From: Pirellulaceae bacterium
GTDB lineage: Bacteria > Planctomycetota > Planctomycetia > Pirellulales > Pirellulaceae
Direction: 5' to 3'
NCBI GenBank assembly: GCA_022448645.1
Contig: JAKVBZ010000007.1
Location: 65,330-126,031, forward strand
Length of the DNA stretch: 60,702 nucleotides
Part shown: piece after piece, positions 18,725 through 29,132 of the stretch
How the letters are laid out: every line of letters begins with the position of its first letter
How positions within the stretch are numbered: position 1 is the first letter of the stretch
Notes under the pieces: generated by a model
Seen by the model: the letters and a program-made list of their open reading frames with translations, nothing else
Databases searched by the model: none
Told to the model about the DNA's origin: nothing
Position numbers and translations under genes: made by a program

Positions 18725-19639
18725 ATGAAACATTACATATTGCACCGGGTAATGGGCCTCATTCCCACGTTGATCGTGATTCTTGTCGTCGCATTTATCG
18801 TGATCTACATGGTCCCTGGAAATCCCTTTCAAGCCGAACGCGCTTTATCGCCAGAGGCGCGAGCAGAACTGGAAGCCAAGTATGGATTTGACCAACCTCC
18901 GTATGTCCAATTGTGCATCTATCTCGTGAATCTTATGCAAGGAGATCTCGGGATGTCGTTTATGTACAATCGAAGTGTCGTGGAGATCATCGCGATTGGA
19001 TTTCCCGTCACGTTGATCTTGGCAACGGTAGCCTTGGCATGGGCGCTCTTGTTGGGTGTCACGGCTGGCATCATTGGTGCCGTACGCCAGAATACGGTTT
19101 GGGATTATGGGGCGATGACCGCAGCCATGTTGGGTATCAGTATTCCGACGTTCGTGCTTGGTCCTCTATTGGTGTTGTTGTTTTCCCTGTCGCTTTACTG
19201 GTTTCCGCCCGCCGGTTGGGGTAGTTGGAAACATATTCTGCTGCCCGGTATCACGCTGGGTACCATCCGAGCTTCGTATATTGCTCGACTGACGAGGGCC
19301 GGCATGTTGGAGGTGGTTCGATCCGACTTCGTCCGCACCGCACAAGCGAAAGGACTTCCGGAAAAACTGATCATCTGGCGACACATGTTGCGAGGTGGCT
19401 TGTTGCCAGTCGTTTCCTATCTCGGACCAGCGATTGCTTTCATGATGGTCGGTAGCGTCGTGGTCGAAAAGATCTTTAACACTCCTGGTATCGGTCCCTA
19501 TTTTGTTGATGCCGCGGTCAACCGCGATCGTTTTTTGGTAATGGGGATCGTGCTGTTAGAGTCTGTGTTTTTGTTGTCCATGAATTTGTTGGTAGACCTT
19601 GTTATCGGCTGGCTCGATCCACGTATTACTTATGACTAG
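18725..19639 (+). CDS. oppB: Oligopeptide ABC transporter permease, OppB
   Basis: 304 residues, first permease of the importer. It begins MKHYILHRVMGLIPTLIVIL, the usual OppB first helix, and has six membrane segments. The EAA-type cytoplasmic loop that docks the ATPase reads VRTAQAKGLPEKLIIWRHML, followed by VEKIFNTPGIGPYF. I chose ATG 18725; TTG 18704 in the same frame is possible. The space after oppA is 88 bases and the gap to oppC is five bases. Confidence 0.94.
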   Translation: MKHYILHRVMGLIPTLIVILVVAFIVIYMVPGNPFQAERALSPEARAELEAKYGFDQPPYVQLCIYLVNLMQGDLGMSFMYNRSVVEIIAIGFPVTLILATVALAWALLLGVTAGIIGAVRQNTVWDYGAMTAAMLGISIPTFVLGPLLVLLFSLSLYWFPPAGWGSWKHILLPGITLGTIRASYIARLTRAGMLEVVRSDFVRTAQAKGLPEKLIIWRHMLRGGLLPVVSYLGPAIAFMMVGSVVVEKIFNTPGIGPYFVDAAVNRDRFLVMGIVLLESVFLLSMNLLVDLVIGWLDPRITYD

Positions 19640-19644
19640 AGGTT

Positions 19645-20547
19645 TTGGGATTTGTGTCTACATTGACTTCACACGATGACTCACTGGTTGCCGGTACGTC
19701 TTTATGGCAGGATGCCTGGCGACGTTTGCGCAAAAATCGCATGGCCTTCGCCGCTGGAATTGTCGTGGCCGGTTTGACGATCGCTGCTGTCGTTGGGCCG
19801 GTGCTGATTGAGTGGACTTGGGGTTACAAGCTGGAAACGCAGGACCTGTCGTACGGGGCTCAACCTCCGTCCAAAGACCACTGGTTTGGTACTGATTTTT
19901 TAGGACGAGATTTGTTCATACGGGTCCTACATGGGACCCGTATGAGCTTAGAGATTGGGCTTTTGGCAGCGTTCGTATCTGCCACGATTGGCACCGTTTA
20001 TGGTGCTGTTTCGGGTTATGTTGGCGGGCGCGTCGACGCCTTCATGATGCGTGTTGTCGATGTTCTATACGTACTCCCCTACATGTTTCTCGTCATCATC
20101 CTCGTGACGATATTTAACCGTAGCTTGCTGTTGGTGTTTGTGGCGCTCGGCTTCGTTGGTTGGCTTATGACTGCTCGTATCGTACGCGGTCAGGTGCTTA
20201 GTTTGAAACAACGGGACTTCGTGCGTGCGGCTCGTAGTTCAGGGTCAGGAAGTTGGGATATTGTCTTTCGCCATTTGATTCCCAATACTCTGGGACCGAT
20301 TGTGGTTTACTTCACCCTCACTGTTCCCAGTATGATTTTGCAAGAAGCTTTTCTGTCGTTTCTTGGTTTGGGAGTGCAGGAGCCGCAAGCCAGCTTGGGA
20401 GCGTTGATCAATGAAGGTGCCAACCAGATGCTCGTGTTCTGGTGGATCGTAGTTTTTCCTGGCACCACGATGGGGTTGCTTCTGTTTTCGCTGAATTTTA
20501 TGGGTGATGGTTTACGTGATGCACTCGATCCACAGATGAAAACATAA
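19645..20547 (+). CDS. oppC: Oligopeptide ABC transporter permease, OppC
   Basis: About 300 residues, second permease. The N-terminal helix (MAFAAGIVVAGLTIAAVVG) is followed by the periplasmic DHWFGTDFLGRDLFIRVLHG segment typical of OppC/DppC. After the core helices comes the EAA loop (DFVRAARSSGSGSWDIVFRH) and the conserved EAFLSFLGLGVQEP. The start is uncertain: TTG 19645 and GTG 19654 are both in frame, and GAGG at 19639-19642 suits neither perfectly. It is seven bases from oppD. Confidence 0.93.
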   Translation: MGFVSTLTSHDDSLVAGTSLWQDAWRRLRKNRMAFAAGIVVAGLTIAAVVGPVLIEWTWGYKLETQDLSYGAQPPSKDHWFGTDFLGRDLFIRVLHGTRMSLEIGLLAAFVSATIGTVYGAVSGYVGGRVDAFMMRVVDVLYVLPYMFLVIILVTIFNRSLLLVFVALGFVGWLMTARIVRGQVLSLKQRDFVRAARSSGSGSWDIVFRHLIPNTLGPIVVYFTLTVPSMILQEAFLSFLGLGVQEPQASLGALINEGANQMLVFWWIVVFPGTTMGLLLFSLNFMGDGLRDALDPQMKT

Positions 20548-20554
20548 ACCGTTC

Positions 20555-21538
20555 ATGATGACTCAACCTATTCTTTCCATCCGTGACTTGCGTACCTACT
20601 TCCGCACCGACGATTGTGTGGTTAAAGCTGTGGATGGGGTCTCCTTGGATTTGGCGGAGGGAGAGACTTTGGGTATCGTGGGAGAAAGTGGTTCCGGGAA
20701 AACGGTGACTTGTCTGTCTGCAATGAACCTGATTCCTCAGCCCCCCGGGTACTTTCCCAGCGGTGAAATTCTGTTCGGTGGACAAGACGTGTTGCGCATG
20801 TCACGCCGTGAATTGGAAGCCATGCGAGGGGATCGAGTGTCGATGATTTTTCAAGATCCCATGACTTCGCTCAATCCATACTTGACCGTCGAACGGCAAC
20901 TAACCGAAGTGCTGGAAGTCCACCAGCGTGTGAGCCGCGTTGCGGCGCGACAGCGCAGTATAGAAATGCTGGGTCGTGTCGGCATTCCTGATCCAGAAAC
21001 CAGGATTGGGCAATACCCCCATCAGTTTTCTGGCGGAATGAGACAGCGTGTGATGATTGCCATGGCGCTGCTGTGCGAACCTCAACTGTTGATAGCCGAC
21101 GAGCCGACAACGGCTTTGGATGTCACGATTCAGGCGCAGATCCTGGACCTGATCCGTGAACTCAAACAAGAATTCAACACCAGTGTGGTTTTGATTACTC
21201 ATGATTTGGGAGTCGTGGCTGGTGTGACGGATCAATTGATTGTGATGTATGCCGGAAAAATCGTCGAACAGGGACCGACCGAGCAGGTATTTGCCCGACC
21301 ATCGCATCCGTATACACGAGGCTTGTTGAACAGCATTCCTCGTTTGGACGAAGCGATTCACGAAGAATTGGAAGCTATCCCAGGTCTACCGCCAGATTTG
21401 GCTCATCTACCTGCCGGCTGCCCGTTCCATCCTCGTTGTGAGCTGGCAGACGAGCGTTGTTCTCAGGAATTTCCAGAACGAGTCGATGTGGCGACAGACC
21501 ATTGGACCACCTGCTGGCAAACCGAATTCCCCACATGA
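20555..21538 (+). CDS. oppD: Oligopeptide ABC transporter ATPase, OppD
   Basis: 327 residues. It has Walker [10 protein letters not shown]-loop [14 protein letters not shown], signature FSGGMRQR, Walker [13 protein letters not shown] and the switch histidine in LITHDLGVV. The C-terminal oligopeptide-transporter extension follows with the cysteine cluster beginning AGCPFHPRC, a likely iron-sulfur or metal site in this family. It pairs with OppF to power import. ATG at 20555 or 20558. Confidence 0.95.
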   Translation: MMTQPILSIRDLRTYFRTDDCVVKAVDGVSLDLAEGETLGIVGESGSGKTVTCLSAMNLIPQPPGYFPSGEILFGGQDVLRMSRRELEAMRGDRVSMIFQDPMTSLNPYLTVERQLTEVLEVHQRVSRVAARQRSIEMLGRVGIPDPETRIGQYPHQFSGGMRQRVMIAMALLCEPQLLIADEPTTALDVTIQAQILDLIRELKQEFNTSVVLITHDLGVVAGVTDQLIVMYAGKIVEQGPTEQVFARPSHPYTRGLLNSIPRLDEAIHEELEAIPGLPPDLAHLPAGCPFHPRCELADERCSQEFPERVDVATDHWTTCWQTEFPT

Positions 21539-21542
21539 CACG

Positions 21543-22544
21543 ATGACCGACGTTCTCCTAAAACTGGCCGATCTGAAAGTTCACTTTCCCGTGAAGCAAC
21601 GTGACTTTTTGCGCCAACCGTTGAATCCTGTGCGTGCCGTCGATGGCGTCTCTTTAGAAATACGCCGCGGCGAGACTTTGGGACTGGTGGGAGAGAGTGG
21701 TTGCGGCAAGTCAACCACTGGTAACGCCATCTTACAGCTGTTGCGTCCCACAGCCGGTGAAGTCTACTTTGACGGCGAGGAACTCACCAGCCATTGGGTA
21801 TCCCGCCGAGGAGCTTGGACTTGGGATGCGCGCCTTCGTCAGCTGCGGAAGCACATGCAAATGATCTTTCAGGATCCCTACGCCAGTTTGAATCCGCGTA
21901 TGACGGTAGAGGCCATCGTTGGAGAGCCGTTGAGGGCATTCGGAATTGCGCGTGGTACGGAGCTCCGTCGGCAGGTTCAGGACTTGATGGTGCATGTGGG
22001 AATGGAACCCCGATACATTCGTAGATTTCCGCATGAGTTTTCCGGAGGACAGCGTCAACGAATCGGAATTGCCAGGTCACTTGCGTTACAACCTGAATTC
22101 ATTGTTGCAGACGAACCCATCAGTGCGCTCGACGTGTCGATCCAAGCTCAAATCCTGAATCTATTGCAGGAGCTTCAAGATCGTTTCGGCTTGACATATT
22201 TGTTCATCGCGCACGATTTGTCAGCAGTGCGTCACATTAGTGATCGGATCGCGGTGATGTATTTGGGCAAGGTTGTCGAGCTGGCAGATCGGGACAAGCT
22301 GTACCAGCAACCCCAACATCCCTACACGCAAGCGCTGATTTCGGCTGTGCCGATACCAGATCCGTTGGTAGAACGCCGTCGTCAACGAGTCGTTTTAAGC
22401 GGAGATGTACCCAGTCCCATGAATCCTCCTACCGGCTGCCCGTTTCATACTCGCTGTCCACTCCGAGAGGAACGTTGTGAGCAGCAGGTACCCGCTTTGC
22501 GCCAAGTTGCCGAGGGGCATTGGGCGGCATGCCATTTGGCGTGA
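21543..22544 (+). CDS. oppF: Oligopeptide ABC transporter ATPase, OppF
   Basis: 333 residues from ATG 21543, four bases after oppD ends. Walker A is [10 protein letters not shown]-loop [14 protein letters not shown], signature FSGGQRQR, Walker [13 protein letters not shown] and H-loop FIAHDLSAV. The C-terminal extension has [16 protein letters not shown]. The early [20 protein letters not shown] insertion after the first strand is typical of OppF/DppF. It is the last gene of the importer operon. A GC-rich hairpin-like sequence lies near 22577-22600, but no T run follows. Confidence 0.95.
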   Translation: MTDVLLKLADLKVHFPVKQRDFLRQPLNPVRAVDGVSLEIRRGETLGLVGESGCGKSTTGNAILQLLRPTAGEVYFDGEELTSHWVSRRGAWTWDARLRQLRKHMQMIFQDPYASLNPRMTVEAIVGEPLRAFGIARGTELRRQVQDLMVHVGMEPRYIRRFPHEFSGGQRQRIGIARSLALQPEFIVADEPISALDVSIQAQILNLLQELQDRFGLTYLFIAHDLSAVRHISDRIAVMYLGKVVELADRDKLYQQPQHPYTQALISAVPIPDPLVERRRQRVVLSGDVPSPMNPPTGCPFHTRCPLREERCEQQVPALRQVAEGHWAACHLA

Positions 22545-22643
22545 TTTGACGGCGTTTTCGTTTGCGCTCAGCCGCCAGCGCCGGCAGGTTATCAGCGCCT
22601 GCGGTTGGACGATAGAAAAATCACCTACCGTGCAGCGACACAC

Positions 22644-23108
22644 TCAAGGCAGGCGTTGATGGCGCAAATAGTAATTGAAGACGGCTAGAACCGATTCACG
22701 CTCGTTTTTTACATAGAGGTGTACTGCGCGTATGCTGGTCCAAGGATTTAGTTCAGTGTCGCGCATCAACACAACAAAGTCACCGTTTTCTTCAAAGCGG
22801 ACAAAGTACGACCAGGGTATCAAAACCTGTTGCCACAGGACTCGCTGTGTGATGCCGGCCGGTCCCAATTCGTAGTGAATCGGAATCCAAAAACGCCAAG
22901 CCGCTATCCATAACACGAGCAGACAAATCAATCCGAGAAGGGGGCTTTCAGTCACTGTGGTTGTCAACAAGCCAATGCCTAACGAAACCAAAAGAATCGA
23001 GCATGCCGTGCGCGGCTCGTGGCGCAGGGGCCATTGAGCCAATCGCACTGGGTTGGGTACGACAGACGGATCTGTGACGATTGTAAATTCAGCCGAGTCT
23101 GATGGCAT
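22644..23108 (-). CDS. Small membrane protein with two transmembrane helices
   Basis: 154 residues. A cytoplasmic N-terminus leads to two membrane helices (ACSILLVSLGIGLLTT and PLLGLICLLVLWIAAWRFW), then a soluble C-terminal domain beginning YELGPAGITQRVLWQQ. This order (two helices then a small beta-rich domain with WSYFVRFEENGDFVVL) resembles bacterial PH-like membrane proteins, but I cannot assign it firmly. It starts 16 bases after the RmlD-like gene and is probably in the same transcript. Confidence 0.65.
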   Translation of the reverse strand: MPSDSAEFTIVTDPSVVPNPVRLAQWPLRHEPRTACSILLVSLGIGLLTTTVTESPLLGLICLLVLWIAAWRFWIPIHYELGPAGITQRVLWQQVLIPWSYFVRFEENGDFVVLMRDTELNPWTSIRAVHLYVKNERESVLAVFNYYLRHQRLP

Positions 23109-23124
23109 CTGTTATCAAGGAGAG

Positions 23125-24015
23125 TTATTGGTTGCTTTGTTGTAGGAACTGGCTGACCGCCGATTCTAGTGTGGGCCAGGGTGAGTGTGGGCATAACGAA
23201 CGCCAACGACTCGAATCAAGAGACACGTCATGGGGGCGCGGTTCCGGGAATTCCAGGTCTGCCTGTAGAGTGGCCACCAAATGATTTGTATTGGCTCCAA
23301 CGGCATGAGCTATCCGCATTCCCATGTCGTAGCGATTCATCCGTTCGGGACCTCCCAGATGAACCGTGCCGGTGTGTGGAGAATTTGCTAAGCCCAACAG
23401 GCCTTGCGCCGCCGTTGCATAGCTCAACGGTGTTCGCCATTCATCGGTGAACAGCGAACAAGATCCTTGTCCACTCATCGCACGCAGCTGTTGGTCAAAG
23501 AAAGCAGGTCGGCCGTTTAACGCTGGCCCATACAACAAGCTCAACCGAGCAATCAAATGATGAGGATATTGAGCTACCACCTGTTCGGCGGCAAACTTGG
23601 TTTTGCCATAGATCGACAAGGGGGCTGGTGTATCCTGCTCTTGGTATTCACCCTTCTGACCATCGAAAACAAGATCCGTAGAGACAAAAACAAATCTGGC
23701 ATTGTTCGTTGAGGCAAGTTCCAACAGCTGTTTTGTCGCGTGGGTATTGATCCGATGAGTTCGTTCGGGATGCTTATATGCTGCAGCAGTTGTGGTAACA
23801 GCAGCCGCGTGCAGGATTACATCGGGTGAAGCTCGATGATAGGCGGCCTCTACCACAGATGGGTCCGTAGCTAAATCGACAGGAGTCAAGGATTTGTCGA
23901 AGACTTCATCCTCCCGGTTCCTGCTCCAAGCGCAAAACTCAATAGCACTTCCTCGAAGTTCCTGCAACAAGTAATGGCCCAATTGGCCTGATGCACCGGT
24001 TAACAAAAGTTTCAT
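23125..24015 (-). CDS. RmlD-like NAD(P)-dependent sugar reductase (SDR family)
   Basis: 296 residues from ATG 24015. The Rossmann loop is TGASGQLGHYL; the catalytic set is FVSTDLVFDG with the active threonine and YGKTKFAAEQ with the Tyr-Lys pair. VILHAAAVTT and RLSLLYGP are also typical of dTDP-4-dehydrorhamnose reductases. The family reduces nucleotide-linked 4-keto-6-deoxy sugars; no rmlABC genes are near, so the substrate is uncertain. A longer reading upstream would add about 35 residues with no family similarity. Confidence 0.82.
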   Translation of the reverse strand: MKLLLTGASGQLGHYLLQELRGSAIEFCAWSRNREDEVFDKSLTPVDLATDPSVVEAAYHRASPDVILHAAAVTTTAAAYKHPERTHRINTHATKQLLELASTNNARFVFVSTDLVFDGQKGEYQEQDTPAPLSIYGKTKFAAEQVVAQYPHHLIARLSLLYGPALNGRPAFFDQQLRAMSGQGSCSLFTDEWRTPLSYATAAQGLLGLANSPHTGTVHLGGPERMNRYDMGMRIAHAVGANTNHLVATLQADLEFPEPRPHDVSLDSSRWRSLCPHSPWPTLESAVSQFLQQSNQ

Positions 24016-24535
24016 CGTTTCGACTGGTAGGAAACAAATCCATGGATACGGTGGATTACTTGTTCCATTGTAAACCACCTGTTGGTTCACTTGGACGGGG
24101 TGTGCCAGATAGTCCGACAATCGTTTGGCTCGTATTGTATCTCGATTCTCGGAGAACGTGTCGCTTCATAAAGGGAAATCCTCTTGGGGCGAATGGCACA
24201 TTCGTTCATCGAGGGTGAAGCGAAAAGATTTCTGTTGATTGTTTGTGTGGGTGCGTTGTTGTTTCATGTCATGAGTGCCGCACGGTATTTTCTCGTTGAC
24301 CGTTCCCTGTAAGAGGTCATTGCAGACGTAGGGTTATCCACGCTGAAATCGCTCCATGATGCCTCAGCCTAAACGAGGCAGCCGTTCATTTAATGTTGGA
24401 AATGGCCTCGCTGTACACATCCTTGATCGTTCGTTTGTTGATCAAGGGTGCTTGCGCGGTGGATTGATTGAAATGCTCGCGACTTTTTCGGTACAAAGGG
24501 TCTTGGGCGAGAATGCCTGTCCAGAATGGCCACTC
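24016..24535. other. 520-base space with two hairpins, no gene seen
   Basis: TGCCTC/GAGGCA at 24360-24365 and 24375-24380, and CCTTGATC/GATCAAGG at 24421-24428 and 24440-24447, form two short perfect stems about 40 bases apart. They lie downstream of the minus-strand DUF1501 gene and upstream of the RmlD-like gene. No T run follows either stem. Confidence 0.45.
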
Positions 24536-25954
24536 TTAAGCGATAACATCGTGCAGGATATTGCCTGCGACGTCTGTCAGACGGAAGTCCCGGCCCTGGA
24601 ACCGGTATGTCAATTTAAGGTGGTCCAGGCCTAGCAGATGGAGCATCGTTGCATGGAAGTCGTGGACGGAAACCACGCGGTCGACTGCGTGGTAGCCAAG
24701 TTCATCCGTGTCACCGTAAGACGTACCGGGTCGGATACCGCCTCCGGCCATAAATAACGAGAACCCTTTGATGTGGTGATCTCGGCCATTGCCTTGCGCC
24801 ATGGGGGTCCTCCCAAACTCGCCAGCAAAAACGATCAGTGTGTCCTCGAGCATGCCTCGACGTCGTAGATCTGTAATCAACGCGGCTGTACCCTGATCGA
24901 CCAATTTAGCCGTGGTAGCGACACCTTCCTTGATACTACCGTGATGGTCCCAGCCGCGGTGATAGAGCTGGATAAACCGCACGCCTCGTTCGGCCAGCCG
25001 GCGCGCCAGAAGGCAGTTGCCAGCAAACGAACCATCGGCACCTGAGGTACCGTACAAATCGAGTGTTTCTTGAGGCTCGTCAGAAACGTCCATCAAATAA
25101 GGGACGCTGGATTGCATTCGAAACGCCAACTCATACTGGCTGATCCTGGTAACGATTTCCGGGTCATTCAAGAACTTGTTTTGTAGTTGGTTCAATTTAC
25201 CGACAGCCTGCACCACGTCATGTTGACGTTGTCGGTCCACGCCTGCGGGACTTCGAACGTACAACACCGGATCGCCCGATGAATGAAATTGGACACCTTG
25301 CAATCGGCTGGGCAAGAAACCACTATGCCATTGCCTCGCCGCGATGGGTTGGCTTTGTCCGCCACCTTCTGACGTCAAGACAACAAACCCTGGTAGATCT
25401 TCTGAGCCTCGACCCAAGCCGTACAACACCCAAGATCCCATTGCAGGTCGGCCGCTGATCGTCGTTCCGGTGTTCATGAATGTATGGGCCGGATCATGGT
25501 TGATCGCTTCTGTCTTCAAAGATCGGATGACACAAAGCTCATCAGCGACCTGATGCAGGTGAGGGAATACCGAACTAATCTCTTGTCCAGATTCACCGCA
25601 TTTTTCAAAAGTATGTTGAGGAGCTAGACAGGTTAATTTCCGATTTTGCAGTTGTGCGATTGGCTGTCCTTTGGTGAACGATTCGGGCATGGATTGTCCG
25701 TTCATTTCAGCCAGTTTGGGTTTGTTGTCGAACGTTTCCAAGTGAGACATCCCTCCTGCCATACACAGGAAGATGACGCGTTTGGCACGCGACGTTGGCA
25801 GGGCGATCGTGGCCTTGGCCGTTGATGAGTCAGCGGCATGCAGATGTTTCGACCTGGCCTGCGATTCCAGCAACGAAGCCAAGGCCATCGCACCCACTCC
25901 GCGTGTGGTTTGTCCCAAAAAAGTGCGCCGCAATATTTCGTTGGTGTGTGTCAT
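24536..25954 (-). CDS. DUF1501 family protein (first copy)
   Basis: 472 residues from ATG 25954. The N-terminus is a Tat-type signal with RRTFLGQTTRGVGAMALASLL. The DUF1501 body is related to the alkaline-phosphatase/sulfatase fold and is abundant in planctomycetes: VIFLCMAGGMSHLETFDNK, then FVVLTSEGGGQ, FAGEFGRTPMAQGNGRDHH, and the C-terminal VVSVHDFHATMLHLLGLDH with RFQGRDFRLTDV. Activity is unproven. ATG 25999 is an alternative start that almost abuts the stop of the upstream PSCyt gene. The two form a conserved planctomycete pair and should share a transcript. Confidence 0.92.
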   Translation of the reverse strand: MTHTNEILRRTFLGQTTRGVGAMALASLLESQARSKHLHAADSSTAKATIALPTSRAKRVIFLCMAGGMSHLETFDNKPKLAEMNGQSMPESFTKGQPIAQLQNRKLTCLAPQHTFEKCGESGQEISSVFPHLHQVADELCVIRSLKTEAINHDPAHTFMNTGTTISGRPAMGSWVLYGLGRGSEDLPGFVVLTSEGGGQSQPIAARQWHSGFLPSRLQGVQFHSSGDPVLYVRSPAGVDRQRQHDVVQAVGKLNQLQNKFLNDPEIVTRISQYELAFRMQSSVPYLMDVSDEPQETLDLYGTSGADGSFAGNCLLARRLAERGVRFIQLYHRGWDHHGSIKEGVATTAKLVDQGTAALITDLRRRGMLEDTLIVFAGEFGRTPMAQGNGRDHHIKGFSLFMAGGGIRPGTSYGDTDELGYHAVDRVVSVHDFHATMLHLLGLDHLKLTYRFQGRDFRLTDVAGNILHDVIA

Positions 25955-26001
25955 CGTGCTACTTTCATGGACCCGGTTCTTCCATGTCAGCCAGGCCATT
26001 G

Positions 26002-28971
26002 CTAGGTCCGAGTAATGGATTCGTGTAAGTTCAGGAGGACGCGCGTTACCGAAGTCCATGCGGCCGTGTCGGCCGGATCCAGGTCGGTTGGAACGGGTGA
26101 CTTGCCAGTGGAGATCAAGGCTTTGGCGGCTTCGACATCCTGCTGGTATTGCTGTTGGTGTAAGTGAAAGATCTCTTTTAATGTGACCAGCTCTTCCTCT
26201 CCAGGTTCGCGCGAAAGCGCGCGACGCATGGCCCACGTCAAACGTTCATCAAAACTACTACCTCCTTCGCGCAGCACTCGTTCGGCAAAGACTCTCGCAG
26301 CCTCGACGTAGGTGTCATCATTCAGCAATACCAAAGCCTGTAATGGAGTGTTGGAACGTGGGCGTTCGACGGTACACTCTTCACGACTGGGCGCGTCAAA
26401 TGCGACCATGGCAGGATGTAGAAACATGCGTTGCCACCAAGTGTACAGTCCGCGTCGATACAACTGAGCACCTGCGTCCAATTGCCAGCTGCGCTTCGGA
26501 AAGTTCATGTGACGCCAATACCCGGCAGGTTGATAGGGGCGAACACTCCTGCCGCCAATCTGGCGCACCAGCAGTCCACTGATCGCCAAAGCATTGTCTC
26601 GCACCATTTCGGCATCTAAGCGGAATCGAGCTTGGCGTGCGTATAACTCATTGTAGGGATCCTGTTGTTGGGCGATCTGCGTGACCGACGATGATTGTCG
26701 ATAGGTTGAGGACATGACCATCAGTTTCACCATGTGTTTCACGTCCCAACCACTTTCCATAAACTCGATGGCCAACCAATCCAACAGTTCAGGATGTGTC
26801 GGCGCAGTGCCTTGCGCCCCCAGGTCATCCAACGGAGTTGCCAAACCTCGGCCAAAGAAAAGTTTCCAGAGCCGATTTGTGAACACGCGCGCGGTGAGTG
26901 GGTTGTCAGAGGCGACCATCCAACGTGCTAAATCGATCCGTGTAGCTAGGCGGTCGCCAACATCGAGAGAATTCAAACCACTCGGAACTCGAGGTCCCAC
27001 TTCTTGGCCCGAATCGTCCAGCCAATTTCCGCGTGGTAGTACGCGGATCTTGCGAGGTGAAGTAGCCACCGTCATGAGCGTGCGTTTCGCATTGGGAGCG
27101 TACTGCAGCTGATACTTCTTTCTTTGGAGATCTGCACGAGTACGGCGAAGCGGCAACAAATCTGGAGTAATGCTTAGAAAAAAATTGTCGAGTGACGTAA
27201 CCTGTTCTTCGTTTCGTTCAGAGGTGGGTCGACGTACAATCTCAGCCACATTGTCAGGAAGCTTATGCGGAGTTAGTCCAAAATAGAACTCGATATTATT
27301 TTTTCCCGTGACCAATTTTAAGAGCAGTTGGTTCTCACCCTCTCGCAACATGACACTGGCTGTGTGTTCATCCGGCTTGGCGGGGTTAGCCGATCGGTCT
27401 TCGAATACCCGGGCTCCATTCAGCCACGCTCCCAGATGGTCTCTGGCGCCGAGGCTCAATTCGGTGACCAGTGTCCGTTCAGCGTAGATTCGTCGGAACA
27501 AATAAGCTGTACCTGGGCCTCCCGGAAGTGTGTGCACTTTTCCGTCTTCGAATTGTTCGACCTGTTGCCAACTTCCTGATGAGTACGTTTTGGTTGGGTT
27601 GAATTCAAGTTCCGGTGGAAACACGAATTCGAACAGTCGATTTCGATTTCGATTACCTTGTGGTTGAGGAATCGTGCCAAACTGATACCAAGGTTCCAAG
27701 ATGATGGATGAGGCGGTCGTCTCTTGATTGTCAGCCAGCCATGTTGACTCCCAGCTCTTTCGAGATTCAACCAATTCGGGAGTCATCTGGTTGAGTTGCT
27801 GTTCTATTTTCTGATCGCGTTGGTTGATATCGGCAAGTTGTTGTTCTTGATCCGCTGATAAGATGAGGTGCGTGGGTGGATTCCCAACCCCTTTTTCCTG
27901 GATGTCGGCGAAAAACGCTCCCATGCTATAGAAATCATGCGTGCTAAAAGGGTCGAATTTATGGTCGTGACATTCGGCACAGCCGAGCGTGACTCCGAGG
28001 AAGATGGACGACGTGTTCCGCACCCGATCCGCCATGTATTTTGCTAAATACTCCTTGGCTTGAGCCCCCCCTTCGTTGGTAGTCTGCAACAACATGTTAA
28101 AACCGGAAGCAACCTTTTGGTCCATGCCGGCTTCGGGTAGTAAGTCTCCAGCCAATTGCTCGATGACGAATTCGTTGAATGGTTTGTTTTGGTGAAACGC
28201 TTGGATGACATAGTCACGAAAAGGTGCTATTTCGCGAGGTTCGTCCGAATGGTAGCCGTTGCTGTCGGCGAAACGTGCCACGTCCAGCCAGTACATTGCC
28301 ATGCGTTCGCCAAAGTGCGGCGATTCCAATAGACGATCTACGACAGCTTCATAAGCAACGTCGCTAGGATCGCTGGTGTATTCGGAAACTTCTTCGATCG
28401 AAGGAGGAAGGCCTAGCAGGTCAAAGCATAACCGTCGAACCAACACGATAGGGTCTGCTGGATCGGCAGGTTGTAAACCGGCCGCTCGTACACGCTGTAA
28501 TACAAAATGATCAATGGCGTTGAGACGGTTGCCTTGGTCGTCAGACACATCGGGTACCGAGGAACGCGTCGGAGGAATAAATGCCCAATGTTGCTGCCAC
28601 GTGGCTCCACTTGCGATCCACTGACGGACCTTGTCAATTTGTTCCTCCGTAAGTGTCTTTTCAAAGTCGGCTGGCGGCATGCGCAGGTCAGGATCGGTGG
28701 AACTGATGCGTAGAAAAAGTTCGCTCTTCTCTGGCTGGCCTGGCACAATCAATCTCTGGTGCGAGTCGCCGTGGTGATCCTGCTCTCGATCGAGACGTAA
28801 ATCGGCTTCGCGCGTCCCAGCGTCCGGACCATGGCATTCGAAACAGTTTTCGGACAAGATGGGACGAATGTCGCGATTGAATTGAATCGTTTCTTGAGCG
28901 AAACCCGTGGTCCAAACACAAGAGGCAAGCAGACCAACCGCGACGCGGGTCAAATGTAGTTTGTATGGCAT
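26002..28971 (-). CDS. PSCyt / DUF1549-DUF1553 secreted protein (first copy)
   Basis: 989 residues. A signal peptide ends near GFAQE. A cytochrome-c-like PSCyt1 segment follows, with C43-x2-C46-H47 (CFECHGPDAGTREADLRLD) and a distal methionine in DPDLRMPP. DUF1549 then has HFGERMAMYWLDVARFADSNG and its own CAECHDHKFDPF motif. A long middle region contains a lectin-like or sugar-binding-type stretch (about 430-560), and DUF1553 closes the protein with FTNRLWKLFFGRGLATPLDD and REECTVERPRSNTPLQALVLLND. It is presumed to be an exported haem protein; the biochemical role is unknown. It directly precedes a DUF1501 gene. Confidence 0.93.
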   Translation of the reverse strand: MPYKLHLTRVAVGLLASCVWTTGFAQETIQFNRDIRPILSENCFECHGPDAGTREADLRLDREQDHHGDSHQRLIVPGQPEKSELFLRISSTDPDLRMPPADFEKTLTEEQIDKVRQWIASGATWQQHWAFIPPTRSSVPDVSDDQGNRLNAIDHFVLQRVRAAGLQPADPADPIVLVRRLCFDLLGLPPSIEEVSEYTSDPSDVAYEAVVDRLLESPHFGERMAMYWLDVARFADSNGYHSDEPREIAPFRDYVIQAFHQNKPFNEFVIEQLAGDLLPEAGMDQKVASGFNMLLQTTNEGGAQAKEYLAKYMADRVRNTSSIFLGVTLGCAECHDHKFDPFSTHDFYSMGAFFADIQEKGVGNPPTHLILSADQEQQLADINQRDQKIEQQLNQMTPELVESRKSWESTWLADNQETTASSIILEPWYQFGTIPQPQGNRNRNRLFEFVFPPELEFNPTKTYSSGSWQQVEQFEDGKVHTLPGGPGTAYLFRRIYAERTLVTELSLGARDHLGAWLNGARVFEDRSANPAKPDEHTASVMLREGENQLLLKLVTGKNNIEFYFGLTPHKLPDNVAEIVRRPTSERNEEQVTSLDNFFLSITPDLLPLRRTRADLQRKKYQLQYAPNAKRTLMTVATSPRKIRVLPRGNWLDDSGQEVGPRVPSGLNSLDVGDRLATRIDLARWMVASDNPLTARVFTNRLWKLFFGRGLATPLDDLGAQGTAPTHPELLDWLAIEFMESGWDVKHMVKLMVMSSTYRQSSSVTQIAQQQDPYNELYARQARFRLDAEMVRDNALAISGLLVRQIGGRSVRPYQPAGYWRHMNFPKRSWQLDAGAQLYRRGLYTWWQRMFLHPAMVAFDAPSREECTVERPRSNTPLQALVLLNDDTYVEAARVFAERVLREGGSSFDERLTWAMRRALSREPGEEELVTLKEIFHLHQQQYQQDVEAAKALISTGKSPVPTDLDPADTAAWTSVTRVLLNLHESITRT

Positions 28972-29132
28972 AGGATGTTTTTGGGAATCCGTTAGAATTG
29001 AACCGTTGCCGGTTTTGTCAACTTCTTAGCGCATAGCATATTGCAATTATAAGTTAGTATTGGGGTGATGAGAATATCTTGCACACCACTACAAACTGAC
29101 AATTTTCGAATGTCAGGTATAAGGAATACGGC

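Noticed and set aside
22577..22600. GC-rich stem after oppF as an intrinsic terminator
   Set aside because: CCGGCAGG and CCTGCGG pair with one bulge but no T run follows; the stem may be chance.
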